A stretch of DNA of 64,000 bases from Nitrospina sp. Lineage in GTDB: Bacteria > Nitrospinota > Nitrospinia > Nitrospinales > JACRGP01. The stretch covers positions 1-64,000 of the forward strand of contig JACAVV010000015.1 in assembly GCA_024648695.1 (NCBI GenBank), given 5' to 3'. Shown piece by piece: positions 18,066 through 27,842 of this stretch (within the stretch, counting starts at the first letter, position 1; every line of letters begins with the position of its first letter). The translations under genes were made by a program, and so were the position numbers. The notes under the pieces were generated by a model that made no database searches, had not been told where the DNA came from, and saw only the letters and a list, made by a program, of their open reading frames with translations.

Positions 18066-18476
18066 ATGTATTCCTCAGAACCTCGAGATGTGTTGATCGA
18101 ATGTTCCGGTTGTGGCATCGAAAATCAGTTTGCAAGCTTTACACCAGGAAACTTTTTGGTTTGTAACCAATGCCGGGAAAAACTCCTTCATGCGTCTATC
18201 GACGAAACACATAAGGAATATGTGTGTGAAGATTGCGGATTCACGATGATCCTCAACAACGATACCAAGGTAGAAATCGGGGAATCCGACTGCAAGTGCG
18301 GGAGCAAAAATATTATCGAAATGGAATCGTCTTCTCTCACGGCTGAGACCCTTGAAATCGAAGCCCGCGACGAAGAGGAAGAGCTGGATGAGGATGATTG
18401 GTACCGTTCCGGCACCGTGATTGATGATTTAGACGATTATAATAACCTGTTCGATAACGATCCCGGTTCGAATTAG
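18066..18476 (+). CDS. Zinc-ribbon protein with acidic C-terminus
   Basis: Function unknown. The 136-residue protein carries two successive Cys4-type ribbons: CSGCG with CNQC, and CEDCG with CKCG. These should bind two zinc ions and may contact nucleic acid or protein. The C-terminal 45 residues are strongly acidic (RDEEEELDEDDW and DDLDDYNNLFDND). It has no signal sequence, so it is cytosolic. It is preceded by TTGGAG. It stands between the small helical protein and the curlin-repeat gene on the same strand, but gaps of 248 and 98 bases make operon membership unclear. Confidence 0.72.
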   Translation: MYSSEPRDVLIECSGCGIENQFASFTPGNFLVCNQCREKLLHASIDETHKEYVCEDCGFTMILNNDTKVEIGESDCKCGSKNIIEMESSSLTAETLEIEARDEEEELDEDDWYRSGTVIDDLDDYNNLFDNDPGSN

Positions 18477-18574
18477 GCTTTTCGCCAGCTGGGATCTTTA
18501 GAGGTTGTTTTTAAGGGGGGTAAAAGCATCCTGATTTTTGAAACTTAGTTTTCAATTCCTGGAGGCACATCTCA

Positions 18575-19663
18575 ATGCGAATCAATAAGAGAAACTCTGG
18601 CCTTGTTTTGGGGGCCGTCCTTTTTTCCCTGGTAAGTTTCAGCACCCATGCCTTTGGGGAAGCTCTGGATATTTTTGATGACACGTTTGAAGATCAGCCC
18701 CGTGAAGTTCTTTCCTTTATCGCGCAAGCGGCCAACACAGCAGAAATTTTACAGTTCGGTGATGATAACATCGCCCAAATTGCACAGGTTGGGGATTCCA
18801 ACGAGGTCGGCATCTCGCAAACCGGGGATTCCAACCGGGCTTTCATTGAGCAGGAAGGGTTGACCAATTTCGCCGACCTGGAACAAGAAGGCAATTCCAA
18901 TTTTGGACCGGATGAGGAATCTGTTGCTATTATGCAGTTTGGTGATTTGAATTCTGCTGAAATTTTGCAGATTGGAGATTTCAATTTTGCCAGCATTTTG
19001 CAGTTCGGCTCGGAAAATGAAGCTTCCATTGACCAGGAAGGCAACGAAAATATTGCAGAAATCGAGCAGACCGGTGGATTGAACACCGCCCTGGTGAGCC
19101 AGTTGGGCAACGGCAACGAAGTGTTGATCATCCAGGCAGGTTTGGATGAAGATATCTTTCTGGACGACAATTCGGATCTCACTGCCGACGAACACCGCGA
19201 CCAAAGGGGCCGCGGATCCATTCTTGGTCGTATCCTCGGGCATGACGAGGACGATCATGGCAGGGGGCATACCGATCTTGCGTTGGTGGACTCCGGCGAA
19301 AACAACACTGCGGAAATCACTCAGGAAGGCGATTTCAATCTCGCTTCCATCCTCCAGTTTGGAAATAATAATGAGTCGATCATCACGCAGGGTGGCGATT
19401 TCAATACCGCTGATATCGCTCAGGATGGAGAGTTTCTCATCGCTTCCATCTTTCAAGAAGGGGATGGCAACGAAACCTATATCTCTCAACAAAACGAATC
19501 CAACGAAGCAAATGTCACCCAGCTTGGAGATGATAACCTGGCCAGCATCATCCAGCACGGAACCGGTAACCTAGCCGACGTGACTCAGATCGGTAGCGAG
19601 TTGAATTTCACCGTTACTCAGCCTGGTGGCGAAACGGTGATCATTTGTCAGGGTAGCTGTTGA
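18575..19663 (+). CDS. Curlin-repeat secreted protein, probable functional amyloid subunit
   Basis: A secreted, acidic, curli-like protein. Residues 1-28 are a signal peptide ending at HAFG. The mature part is built of about 22 units with the curlin pattern I-x-Q-x-G-x-x-N (for example IAQIAQVGDSN and LASILQFGNNN). CsgA/CsgB use such strand-turn-strand units to form cross-beta fibres outside the cell. Twelve units come first, then a charged Asp/His/Arg-rich insert (about 188-240), then ten more. The protein ends with two cysteines (IICQGSC), unusual for curlins. It is long for CsgA (150 residues). No csgE, csgF or csgG homologue is visible nearby. Confidence 0.85.
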   Translation: MRINKRNSGLVLGAVLFSLVSFSTHAFGEALDIFDDTFEDQPREVLSFIAQAANTAEILQFGDDNIAQIAQVGDSNEVGISQTGDSNRAFIEQEGLTNFADLEQEGNSNFGPDEESVAIMQFGDLNSAEILQIGDFNFASILQFGSENEASIDQEGNENIAEIEQTGGLNTALVSQLGNGNEVLIIQAGLDEDIFLDDNSDLTADEHRDQRGRGSILGRILGHDEDDHGRGHTDLALVDSGENNTAEITQEGDFNLASILQFGNNNESIITQGGDFNTADIAQDGEFLIASIFQEGDGNETYISQQNESNEANVTQLGDDNLASIIQHGTGNLADVTQIGSELNFTVTQPGGETVIICQGSC

Positions 19664-19827
19664 TTGAAGTCGTTCGTCAATGGGTAGGAATACAAACCCG
19701 GCACAACCCTATTATAAAGCTTTGAATTTTAAGGATATATTTCTGCTTTTCGGCTATCATAGAGACTCTCGTTATTCAAAAATAGTTTTTCAGCGGCAAC
19801 GACTGTGTCATTGATCGGGGGTTTTCT

Positions 19828-20064
19828 ATGAAAAAACCGATTGGCTTGTTTTTATCCCTGCGACATTTTGTTTTGATGGCAGGGCTCCTGTTCATATATG
19901 CTTGTGACGCCACGAGTTCATTTACGGATAACATCACCGACTCGGTCGATTCCGTGGTGAAGGAAGTTAAGGAAACCGGAGAGTCCGTTATCAAGGAAGT
20001 CGGTGAGTTTGGTGAAAAAGTGGGATCGGGTGCCGGAAAGTTTGTGGAAGAAATCAAGAAATAG
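19828..20064 (+). CDS. Small lipoprotein with charged helical tail
   Basis: A 78-residue predicted lipoprotein. A hydrophobic signal ends in the lipobox LFIYAC, so the mature protein would start with a lipidated Cys at residue 27. The rest (DSVDSVVKEVKETGESVIKE and so on) is a 40-residue amphipathic, lysine/glutamate-rich helix with a repeating V-K-E pattern. It may be a structural envelope component, loosely recalling Lpp-type lipoproteins, but I see no specific relationship. It follows the curlin-repeat gene by 164 bases on the same strand and precedes the GT9 gene by 80 bases. Confidence 0.72.
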   Translation: MKKPIGLFLSLRHFVLMAGLLFIYACDATSSFTDNITDSVDSVVKEVKETGESVIKEVGEFGEKVGSGAGKFVEEIKK

Positions 20065-20144
20065 GATCAGATAAAAATTTCTCGCCCCACTCGCCCTCTT
20101 CCTGGTCTCTTGATCTCTTTTTCTACCCCCTACCCATTCTTATT

Positions 20145-21257
20145 ATGGCCACTGACCCATTAAACAATCCGCCCAAAACGATATTAGTTTTTAAACTGGG
20201 AGCCATGGGTGACTTCATTTTTGCTTCCTCGTTTATGGAACAGTTGCGCCGCAATTTTCCAGACTCCAGAATTTTGCTGGTGACCGGGCAAACTTATATG
20301 AAGGTCCTGCAAGCCAATCGCGATGTCGACCAATTGATTGCGGCAGATGATAAAACGCTTTACAAGGGTTCGCCCTGGGCAAAGTTCAAAGAAACATTTC
20401 GATTAGTCGCATTGTTGCGAAAAGAGCACATTGACTGCGCGTTCGTTTTGCATCGCGCCTGGCCGTTTAATTTGCTGGTTTTTCTTGCAGGGATTCCCTG
20501 CCGTGTTGGTTTCAACCGTAGAAATGAGGGTATGTTTTTAACCCATAAAGTGAAACCCCAACCACGGCGCAATGAGCGCGAAATGTTTCTGGATTTGCTG
20601 AGAGTGTTGGATATCCCGGTCCAATATGAGGGATCGCGGTTTTATCTTAGCGAAGAAGAAGACCAGTTTCTCGCCCGCTATCTGGAACAGGAGGGCATCG
20701 AAGATTCTGAGTTGTTGATAGGGATTGGTCCCGGCGGCGGCAAGAATGTAAAATCCTGGATGCCGTCACGAAGATGGCCGCAGGAAAATTTCATCGCATT
20801 GGCCAAAAAGTTTTCAGACGCCCAATTAGGCAAGATTATCCTGTTTGGGAGCCGGGATGAAACCGAATTGATGTCGGCTATCCGTAACGCCGTTCCGAAT
20901 GCGCTGGATGCCTCCGATCTTTCCTTTGGAGAAATGGCCTCCGTGTTTCGGCGTTGTCAAGTATATATAGGAAACGATAGTGGTCCCTTGCACATTGCGG
21001 ATGCTATGGGTGTGCCGATCATCGGGTTGTATGGTCCCACCGATCCCAAAGTGCAAGGTGCAATTAACTCTTCAGCAACCTTACTCTTTAAAGATGTGGA
21101 ATGCTCTCCCTGCTTCGACAATGGTTCCTTCCCGCCTTGCGACCACATCACCTGCCTCACCTCCATAAGTGTTGAAGAAGTCTGGCAGACCCTTTTGAAT
21201 AAACTGGAACAAATAAAGCCCACGGCCAGCACGGATTCTGTGGAACAAGCGATTTAA
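20145..21257 (+). CDS. Glycosyltransferase family 9 (heptosyltransferase-like)
   Basis: GT-B glycosyltransferase of the lipopolysaccharide heptosyltransferase family, probably adding ADP-heptose or a related sugar to the LPS core at the inner face of the inner membrane. The N-terminal LGAMGDFIFASSFMEQLRR and the C-terminal NDSGPLHIADAMGVP followed by GLYGPTDP are the family hallmarks. The length of 370 residues is normal. No clear SD precedes the ATG at 20145, but the sequence downstream matches the expected N-terminus. The acceptor and sugar donor cannot be decided from this sequence. Confidence 0.9.
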   Translation: MATDPLNNPPKTILVFKLGAMGDFIFASSFMEQLRRNFPDSRILLVTGQTYMKVLQANRDVDQLIAADDKTLYKGSPWAKFKETFRLVALLRKEHIDCAFVLHRAWPFNLLVFLAGIPCRVGFNRRNEGMFLTHKVKPQPRRNEREMFLDLLRVLDIPVQYEGSRFYLSEEEDQFLARYLEQEGIEDSELLIGIGPGGGKNVKSWMPSRRWPQENFIALAKKFSDAQLGKIILFGSRDETELMSAIRNAVPNALDASDLSFGEMASVFRRCQVYIGNDSGPLHIADAMGVPIIGLYGPTDPKVQGAINSSATLLFKDVECSPCFDNGSFPPCDHITCLTSISVEEVWQTLLNKLEQIKPTASTDSVEQAI

Positions 21258-21336
21258 AAAGGATCCGGGATTGTCAGATGGAATCGGGTAATGGGGAACA
21301 AACCTCTCTCTTGGCGGGAAAGAATTAATGCGTTTA

Positions 21337-22236
21337 TCAATGAAACCTAATCAACTCCACCCAAACATCTTGCCAGTGTTTTTTCTCCTTCATAGACCCA
21401 GCACACAAAAGGTTCTTCAGGGTTTTTAAATAGAGATACAGTTTCAATAGTTCCAACCCTATTCTACCGTGGTGTTTTTTGTAAAAGTGTAATTGGCTTT
21501 TTCGGTATTCCAGCAGGGCACGATAATTTTCAGGACCCGTACTGACTCCACCTTTGTGAACGATTCGTGCTTCGGGTGTGTAATAAACCGCCCAGCCCAG
21601 CTCATGCAAGCGCTTGCTGATATCCATTTCTTCGCAATACAGGAATAAATTCTCATCAAGCAAACCTGCTTCAAACAAGGCTTCGCGCCGGAAATATAAA
21701 CAAGCGCCTTGAACCCAATCGACGGGCCGGGCCTCGGAATGCGTCCACTCCAGATATTTTCCAACCCAGGAATTGTTGTGCTTTACGTAAAGATTGGTGA
21801 ACACCTTGCGTCCAAAGTCGTTAATGAAATTCATTCGTTTGCCAAAGGAATGCTGAAGCTTGCCATCCTCATCTTGCAATCGCCCGCCAACCAGGCCAAC
21901 GTTGGATCGGGTGTTCAGGATTTCGGCCATCTTTTCAAACGCGCCGGGAAGAACCAGGGTATCGTTGTTCAATAACACGATGTGTTGGCCATTGGCGATA
22001 CGGATGCCCTGGTTATTGGCTTTGGAAAAACCCAGGTTCCTCTGATTGCCGATCCAGTGCACTGCAGGATAGCTTTTTAAAACGTCTTCCTTGCCAGGAT
22101 GGGTGGAATAGTTGTCGACAACAATGATTTCATAGGTGAGACGCTGGACGTTTTCTGAAATCGACTGCAGACACTCCAACAAGGCATCTTTGGAGTTGTA
22201 ACTGACGATGATGATTGAAAGGTCGACGGCGTTCAT
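21337..22236 (-). CDS. Glycosyltransferase family 2 (rhamnosyltransferase-like)
   Basis: GT-A glycosyltransferase, likely for surface polysaccharide or O-antigen. It starts with DLSIIIVSYNSKDALLECL, has the nucleotide-sugar motif VLLNNDTLV in place of a strict DxD, and the acceptor-side motifs WVQGACLYFRREAL and LYCEEMDISKRL typical of the rhamnosyltransferase-like branch. At 299 residues it is of normal length, with no membrane helix, so it is soluble or peripheral. It is convergent with the GT9 gene, 79 bases apart, and lies 16 bases downstream of the solute-binding protein gene. Confidence 0.9.
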   Translation of the reverse strand: MNAVDLSIIIVSYNSKDALLECLQSISENVQRLTYEIIVVDNYSTHPGKEDVLKSYPAVHWIGNQRNLGFSKANNQGIRIANGQHIVLLNNDTLVLPGAFEKMAEILNTRSNVGLVGGRLQDEDGKLQHSFGKRMNFINDFGRKVFTNLYVKHNNSWVGKYLEWTHSEARPVDWVQGACLYFRREALFEAGLLDENLFLYCEEMDISKRLHELGWAVYYTPEARIVHKGGVSTGPENYRALLEYRKSQLHFYKKHHGRIGLELLKLYLYLKTLKNLLCAGSMKEKKHWQDVWVELIRFH

Positions 22237-22252
22237 GGTTCCATCATACAGC

Positions 22253-23860
22253 TTATCGCTTCAGTTTCACATGTTTCAGGTAGAGCAATTCCATGGAGTT
22301 GAGTTTCAATCCTTCCACATAGGGTTTCACCAGCAAATTTTGTGTGGTGATGAACAGGGAAATGATCGGGGATTCCTTCAGAGTCAGGATCGATTGCGCT
22401 TCATCATAAATCGTCTGCCTTTTGACCGGGTCCGTTTCCGCGGCCCCTTCGGCAACCAGCTCATCGTATTTCGTATTGGCCCAACGCAGGTGGTTGTTGC
22501 CGCTGGTGGAAGTGAACAGGTTCATAAAGTTGTCCGGATCCGGAAAGTCTGCACCCCATCCCAGCCGAAATATTGGCGGTGGATCGAGTTTCAGTCCGCT
22601 TAAAAACACTTTCCATTCCTGGCTGTCGAATTCGACCTGAATGTTCAAATGACGCTTCCATTGATCTTGTATGAATTCCGAAATGAGCCGATGGACCGGA
22701 TCGCTGTTATACACCGCGGTCACTGTGGGAAACCCGCGTCCTTCTGGATAACCCGCTTGCTTTAGAAGTTCCCGAGCGCGTGCAGGATCAAACCCGGCTC
22801 CAGCTTTCTCATTGTAGCCAAACATTCCCTTGGGGATCCAGGACGCCGTAGGAATTTCTCCGCCTTTTAGAATGGTTGGAATTTTTGACCGGTCGATGGC
22901 ATGCGCCAGGGCTCGCCGGACGCGCGCATCGTTGAAGGGTGCTTTTCCGGTGTTGAAGCCGTAATAGTATCCGCGCAATAGTGGCACGTTGCGGTACTCA
23001 GGACTGTTCTGAAAATGTGGGATGGCCACTGGCGGTAGTTCCACCATGTCCAGGTCGCCTGTTTCGTAGAGAGTCAGGGCCGTGGTGTCTTCACGCACTA
23101 CGTACGCTTCAATCCGGTCGACTCCGGGGGGCGAACCGTAATAACGCGGATTGGATTTCAAAATGATTTTGTACTCGTGTTGCCATTCTTCCAGTTCAAA
23201 GGGACCGTTGCTGACTATGTGTCCCGGATCGGTCCAATGGTCACCATGGGTTTCGATGATGTCCTTGCGTAAGGGAAAGGTCACCATAAAGGTGGTGATG
23301 CTTGGGAAATAGACCACCGGTTTGTTCAACCGGACTTCAAGGACGGATTCCGATGTGGCCCGCACGCCAACCTGATCGGGGTCCTTTAGCTTGCCCGAGT
23401 TGTATTCCGAAGCATTTTCAATATCGAACAGGAAATAGGCATACTCTGCCGCGGTAGCAGGGTTCAGCAGGCGTTTCCAGGAATATTCAAAATCATGAGC
23501 GGTCAGTTTTTTGCCATCGGTCCAGTACACATCGTCGCGCAGGAAAAAAGTAAGGGTCTTGCCGTCGTTTGAAAACTCCCAGCGTTTGGCAATGGCGGGG
23601 ATGGCCTCCAAATGTTCGTTGTACTGAGTGAGTCCTTCCATGAGGTTGGTCAGCAAATCAAAGGAAACATTGTCGGTGGCCAGGGACGCGTCGAGGGTGG
23701 GCGGCTCAGACTTAATTGTCATTCGAAAGGTTGTATCTTTGGAAGAAGACACATTGGCATTCGAGCAGGCTATGCTTCCTGAGAATATGATTAGCAGAAA
23801 AATTAACCACAGATGGATTTTATAATTGGGCCTAAAAAGTTTCGGTTCCGGATCGCTCAT
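22253..23860 (-). CDS. Extracytoplasmic solute-binding lipoprotein, family 5 (OppA/DppA/NikA type)
   Basis: Periplasmic binding protein for an ABC importer of the peptide/nickel family. A lipobox (SGSIAC) follows a hydrophobic helix, so it is membrane-anchored. Family segments are evident: [20 protein letters not shown] near the N-terminus, [32 protein letters not shown] and [16 protein letters not shown] choose ATG 23860, which overlaps the hypD stop codon (ATGA). A longer reading would run 51 residues into hypD. No permease or ATPase genes accompany it here. The sequence looks more like oligopeptide binders, but NikA belongs to the same family, so nickel supply for the hydrogenase is a possible role. 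Confidence 0.85.
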   Translation of the reverse strand: MSDPEPKLFRPNYKIHLWLIFLLIIFSGSIACSNANVSSSKDTTFRMTIKSEPPTLDASLATDNVSFDLLTNLMEGLTQYNEHLEAIPAIAKRWEFSNDGKTLTFFLRDDVYWTDGKKLTAHDFEYSWKRLLNPATAAEYAYFLFDIENASEYNSGKLKDPDQVGVRATSESVLEVRLNKPVVYFPSITTFMVTFPLRKDIIETHGDHWTDPGHIVSNGPFELEEWQHEYKIILKSNPRYYGSPPGVDRIEAYVVREDTTALTLYETGDLDMVELPPVAIPHFQNSPEYRNVPLLRGYYYGFNTGKAPFNDARVRRALAHAIDRSKIPTILKGGEIPTASWIPKGMFGYNEKAGAGFDPARARELLKQAGYPEGRGFPTVTAVYNSDPVHRLISEFIQDQWKRHLNIQVEFDSQEWKVFLSGLKLDPPPIFRLGWGADFPDPDNFMNLFTSTSGNNHLRWANTKYDELVAEGAAETDPVKRQTIYDEAQSILTLKESPIISLFITTQNLLVKPYVEGLKLNSMELLYLKHVKLKR

Positions 23861-24948
23861 GTTTGGGCTTTTTGATATCGATAATACGCGGCGCAGGCTC
23901 CTTCGGAAGAAACCATAGTTGCTCCCAAAGGGAATTCCGGTGTGCATTGGTTTCCAAAGGCGGAGCACTGGTCTGGTTTTTTGATACCTTGCAAAACGAG
24001 ACCGCTGATGCATTCCGATGACTCTTCAAAAATGGGAAGCTCCATGTCAAAACGCCTCTCTGCATCGAATTGAGCATACTCCGGCCTTAAGCCCAAACCA
24101 CTGGCAGGAATTTCGCCGACACCTCTCCAGGTTCGGGGCACGATTTCAAAAACACTTTGCATAATTTTTTGTGCAGGCAGGTTGCCTTCCTTTTTCACCG
24201 ATCGGCTGTATTGATTTTCAACTTCGGCCCTGCCCTCTTCCAACTGTTTCACACACATGTAAATTCCTTGTAGAATATCCACTGGCTCAAATCCCGTCAC
24301 CACAATAGGAACCTTATATTCTTTTGCAATCGGTTCATATTCCTTATACCCCATGATAGTGCAGACATGCCCTGCGGCCAGAAAAGCTTCCACCCGCGTG
24401 GATGACGAGTCCAGAATGGATCGCAAAGCCGGGGGCACAGTGACTTGTGATACCAGAAAGGAAACATTGTCCAATCCTTCCTGCCGGGCCTGATACACCG
24501 CCATTGCGTTGGCCGGAGCCGTGGTTTCGAATCCGATCGCAAAAAACACCACCTGCTTTTCCGGATTTTCTTTGGCTAACTCAAGAACATCCATCGGAGA
24601 GTAAACGATTCGCACATCGCCTCCCTGCGCCTTCACGGAAGAAAGGTCTCCCTGCGATCCGGGAACCCGCAACATATCGCCGAAGGTGCAAAAGATAACG
24701 TCCTTTAAACCCGCGATGGCAATGGCCTTGTCGATCAAATGAGCAGGGGTCACGCAAACCGGACAGCCGGGTCCATGCAGAAGGGTGAGCTCCTGCGGGA
24801 GCAATTCCTGAATACCATATTTAACGATGGAATGGGTTTGCCCCCCGCATACTTCCATTAAGGTCCAGGGTTTGGTCTGGATACCTTGTATAGCTTCGGA
24901 AAATTTGCGTACGGTTTCGCTGTCTCGAAACTCATCGACATATTTCAT
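23857..24948 (-). CDS. hypD: Hydrogenase maturation protein HypD
   Basis: Iron-sulfur scaffold for assembling the Fe(CN)2CO centre of [NiFe]-hydrogenases, working with HypC. Conserved cysteine motifs are present: [12 protein letters not shown] near residue 40, [10 protein letters not shown] near 70, and the C-terminal cluster region with [26 protein letters not shown]. At 363 residues it is of normal length. The start overlaps the hypC stop by 4 bases and its own stop overlaps the solute-binding protein gene, so translation is coupled through all three. Confidence 0.97.
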   Translation of the reverse strand: MKYVDEFRDSETVRKFSEAIQGIQTKPWTLMEVCGGQTHSIVKYGIQELLPQELTLLHGPGCPVCVTPAHLIDKAIAIAGLKDVIFCTFGDMLRVPGSQGDLSSVKAQGGDVRIVYSPMDVLELAKENPEKQVVFFAIGFETTAPANAMAVYQARQEGLDNVSFLVSQVTVPPALRSILDSSSTRVEAFLAAGHVCTIMGYKEYEPIAKEYKVPIVVTGFEPVDILQGIYMCVKQLEEGRAEVENQYSRSVKKEGNLPAQKIMQSVFEIVPRTWRGVGEIPASGLGLRPEYAQFDAERRFDMELPIFEESSECISGLVLQGIKKPDQCSAFGNQCTPEFPLGATMVSSEGACAAYYRYQKAQT

Positions 24949-25187
24949 AGTGCGCTCTCCTCGCTTTGAGGACCTTCCAGGGTTGCGAGTATGTTTTGAG
25001 CTTCCTGTTCATCCAGAATGCTGATTGCAAATCCGACATGAACGATCACATAATCGCCCGGACGTGCTTTTGGAACATAAGCAAGGTTCACTGATTTCAG
25101 AATTCCGCCGAAACTCACCTGGCCTTGCGGCATCACAGGGTCGTCATCCAGAATCTTTAAAATTTTACCGGGAACGGCCAGACACAT
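24945..25187 (-). CDS. hypC: Hydrogenase maturation chaperone HypC/HupF
   Basis: Small chaperone of 80 residues that carries the Fe(CN)2CO unit with HypD and holds the hydrogenase large subunit precursor. The invariant N-terminal MCLAVPGKI with the essential Cys2 is present, as is the later [15 protein letters not shown]-like segment ([16 protein letters not shown]). AAAGGAG sits 8 bases before the ATG. It overlaps the end of hypF by 23 bases and the start of hypD by 4 bases. Confidence 0.96.
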   Translation of the reverse strand: MCLAVPGKILKILDDDPVMPQGQVSFGGILKSVNLAYVPKARPGDYVIVHVGFAISILDEQEAQNILATLEGPQSEESAL

Positions 25188-27525
25188 GGACCAGACTCCT
25201 TTCGACGTTCTGCCATTTTAAGGCGGCGATTTGTCCCAGCGCCAGTCCGCCATCGTTGGGAGGCACTTTTTGATGCCAATAAGGTAAAAACCCTTCCTTC
25301 TTAAGTTTGCGGATCGTTTGGACGGTCAAATATTTGTTTTGAAAACACCCTCCGGACATCACCACTTTTTCTTCTCCAATCAACTTGGCCAAATCAATAA
25401 TTATTTCAACCAGCATATTATGAAATTTAAGAGCAATGAGTTCGCAATTCACTTTTTTACGGACATCATGAATCAACTCATCGACCATGTGAGAGACGTC
25501 CACATGATAGCGCAAAGCCAAATCATAACAATCGGGAACTTCTTCTTTAACAGGTGCTGTTGAGACACAAGGGTTCGCAACGACATCAAAGCCATAACTT
25601 TCCCCGGTATACGAACCGCGAGCCAAACTTTCCAATTTCATCGCTGACTGGCCTTCAAAAGAACAGCGTTGTCGGATGCCTGCCAGGGAGGCGACCGCAT
25701 CGAACAGCCGACCACAACTGGAGGTTTTGGGACAGTTTATTTTATTATCCATCATAGACAGCAACACACGCGATTCTTCCGTGGAAAAATTTTTGAGCAT
25801 CTCGTGGGTTTCCAGTAGACGCCTTCCCAATAATTCGTAAGCCAATCCCAGCGCACTGCGCCGTGGCTCGCGGATCGCCTGCTCTCCCCCCGGCAAGGGA
25901 AAAGGTCGAAAACAGGCCACTCGATAAAACGTGTCTTCAGTGATTCGAAAAAACTCGCCACCCCATAGTGTGCCGTCCAGGCCGTACCCCGACCCGTCCC
26001 AGGCGATTCCCAACGCGGGGACTTTCACTGCGTTCTCGGTCATACAAGATAAAATGTGGGCGACATGATGCTGGACGTGGAGGCAATCCTGATCTTCATT
26101 TTCAGCCCAACGCGTAGACAGGTAGTCCGGATGAAAGTCGCAGAGCAATCGCTCCGGATGCGGGGCATAACTTATGGAAAAAAGGTCGAGGGTATTTTGA
26201 AAAGTTTCTATTTGACTCTCACTGTCCAAATCACCCAAATGTTGACTGAGGTAGACACGGTCCTCCTGCGCAACGGCAATGGTATTTTTAAGATGCCCCC
26301 CCACCGCTAAAACCCGGCGCTGGTTGCCATTGATCCTGACAGGCAAAGGAGCATAACCGCGCGAACGACGTAAGACCTGTTCATTACCCATCACCTCGCG
26401 TGTTATGGAGTCATCTACAGCCAGAATAATGGGTCTGTTATGAACCAGGAAACAATCTGCAACTCCATGAAGCCTTTGCAAGGCCTCTTCGTTTCCAGTA
26501 CAAATCGTTTCATCAGAAATATTGCCACTGGTCGCAACGACGGGAAAACCAAGATCGCGCATCAAAATATGATGCAAAGGAGAGTAAGGCAACATCACTC
26601 CCAAGTCCGGGCTGTCCGGCGCGGCGTTGTCAGCAATGGAAATATGTTTCTTACGAACCAACAAAACGATGGGAGCCGATGGGGAACTGAGTAAGCTCTC
26701 TTCGAAAGAAGACAGTTCGCAATCGTTTTGGATGCTTTGCAAAGAAGGATACATCAACGCAAAAGGTTTTTCTTCCCGGTGTTTGCGGTCGCGAAGCCGG
26801 GCCAACGCCTGCTGATTATTTGCGGAAACCATCAAATGAAATCCACCAATACCCTTGATGGCAACGATTGCGCCTTCTCTCATTTTTTGTACGGTTTGCA
26901 CCATTGCCTCGTGGCCTTCGGACAAGAGCATTCCATCCCGGTCCCAAAACTCCACCTGGGGTCCGCAATCTCCACAAGCATTGGTTTGGGAATGGAACCG
27001 GCGGTCGTCGGGGTCATCATATTCCTTTTGGCAGGCAAGGCACATGATGAACGATTTCATCGAAGTGCGTTGTCGGTCGAAAGGGAGCGACTCAACCAAC
27101 GTAAAGCGTGGCCCGCAACAGGTGCAATGGGTGAAGGGATACAAATATCTGCGGTTGGAGGGCTCAAAAACTTCTGTCAGACAATCGGAGCAAACGGCGA
27201 CATCAGGCAGTATTGAAGTGCAAGCGCCTTCGGAATCATCACTTTCCTTGATGAGGAACTGGTTTTCTCCCAAGGGATCTATTGGGGAGGATTGCACAGT
27301 TTCAATGCTTGCGTGAGCTGGCATTTCATGTTTTAAGCATTGAATAAATCCCTTCAAGTTTTCGGGATCGCCTTCCGCCTCAATGCAAACCCCTTGTCTG
27401 GAGTTTTGCACCCAGCCATTTAAAAGAAACTTTTGGGCCAGCCTGTAAACAAAGGGACGAAACCCGACACCTTGCAAGGTTCCGTAAATGGAAACCCGAA
27501 TTCTTTCCAGAGGCGCGGAAAGCAT
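25165..27525 (-). CDS. hypF: Carbamoyltransferase HypF
   Basis: Makes the cyanide ligand precursor from carbamoyl phosphate and transfers it to HypE. Domains in order: acylphosphatase (residues about 8-95, GTLQGVGFRPFVYRLA), two zinc fingers (about 110-185, CSDC, CTCC, CLAC and CGDC), a YrdC-like domain (about 200-390, IKGIGGFHLMVSAN and RKHREEKPFALM), and a Kae1-like C-terminal domain (about 400-786, with HHVAHILSCM and VMSGGCFQNKYL). At 786 residues it is full length. GGAG precedes the ATG by 6 bases. It lies 38 bases after hypA. Confidence 0.97.
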   Translation of the reverse strand: MLSAPLERIRVSIYGTLQGVGFRPFVYRLAQKFLLNGWVQNSRQGVCIEAEGDPENLKGFIQCLKHEMPAHASIETVQSSPIDPLGENQFLIKESDDSEGACTSILPDVAVCSDCLTEVFEPSNRRYLYPFTHCTCCGPRFTLVESLPFDRQRTSMKSFIMCLACQKEYDDPDDRRFHSQTNACGDCGPQVEFWDRDGMLLSEGHEAMVQTVQKMREGAIVAIKGIGGFHLMVSANNQQALARLRDRKHREEKPFALMYPSLQSIQNDCELSSFEESLLSSPSAPIVLLVRKKHISIADNAAPDSPDLGVMLPYSPLHHILMRDLGFPVVATSGNISDETICTGNEEALQRLHGVADCFLVHNRPIILAVDDSITREVMGNEQVLRRSRGYAPLPVRINGNQRRVLAVGGHLKNTIAVAQEDRVYLSQHLGDLDSESQIETFQNTLDLFSISYAPHPERLLCDFHPDYLSTRWAENEDQDCLHVQHHVAHILSCMTENAVKVPALGIAWDGSGYGLDGTLWGGEFFRITEDTFYRVACFRPFPLPGGEQAIREPRRSALGLAYELLGRRLLETHEMLKNFSTEESRVLLSMMDNKINCPKTSSCGRLFDAVASLAGIRQRCSFEGQSAMKLESLARGSYTGESYGFDVVANPCVSTAPVKEEVPDCYDLALRYHVDVSHMVDELIHDVRKKVNCELIALKFHNMLVEIIIDLAKLIGEEKVVMSGGCFQNKYLTVQTIRKLKKEGFLPYWHQKVPPNDGGLALGQIAALKWQNVERSLVHVSGRSR

Positions 27526-27563
27526 TTAAAACTCCAATGAGAAAACCGACATTATGAGGCAAG

Positions 27564-27827
27564 TCATTCCTCTACCTCAATGCTTTGCAACAAGATTTCC
27601 TGAGCGTTCGGATCATTGATGTCTTCTGAAACCTCGACTTCCAAACATGCGTTTTCCGCACAGCTAGCTCTTGACGAATGCTCGAAATGTTCGCGGAAAT
27701 GATCTGCGGAAATATGAGACAGAGCTCCTAACTTCACTTTTACTTGCATGATTTTCTTTCCACCCTGGTCCCTGGATAAAGATTCAAGTTTCCGCATCAA
27801 ATCCGCCATTAAAGATTGTTCATGCAT
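27564..27827 (-). CDS. hypA: HypA-like nickel metallochaperone lacking the zinc ribbon
   Basis: HypA delivers nickel to the hydrogenase large subunit with HypB. This protein keeps the nickel-binding N-terminus (M1-H2-E3), the KVKLGALSHISADHFREHFEH segment and the C-terminal LLQSIEVEE. It is only 87 residues against about 115 in normal HypA. The region that should carry two CxxC pairs is replaced by a short linker (SEDINDPNAQEI). Because both flanks are intact, this looks like a clean deletion of the zinc module rather than a truncation. AGGA precedes the ATG. It lies 15 bases after the protease gene. Confidence 0.85.
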   Translation of the reverse strand: MHEQSLMADLMRKLESLSRDQGGKKIMQVKVKLGALSHISADHFREHFEHSSRASCAENACLEVEVSEDINDPNAQEILLQSIEVEE

Positions 27828-27842
27828 GGTTAAATCCTAAAA

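Noticed and set aside
18749-19558. Long antisense open frame opposite the curlin-repeat gene
   Set aside because: It is a by-product of the repeated codons of the curlin gene, with no ribosome site or recognisable motif; the plus-strand reading has a signal peptide and a clear repeat pattern.
18660-19640. Possible CRISPR-like or DNA tandem repeat array
   Set aside because: The repetition is at protein level (curlin units); the DNA copies diverge and have no constant repeat and spacer lengths.
22253-24013. Longer version of the solute-binding protein starting inside hypD
   Set aside because: The extra 51 residues read hypD sequence in another frame; ATG 23860 overlaps the hypD stop and leads directly into the lipoprotein signal.
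25671-25961. Alternative short frames within hypF
   Set aside because: hypF reads continuously through all four domains with conserved motifs.
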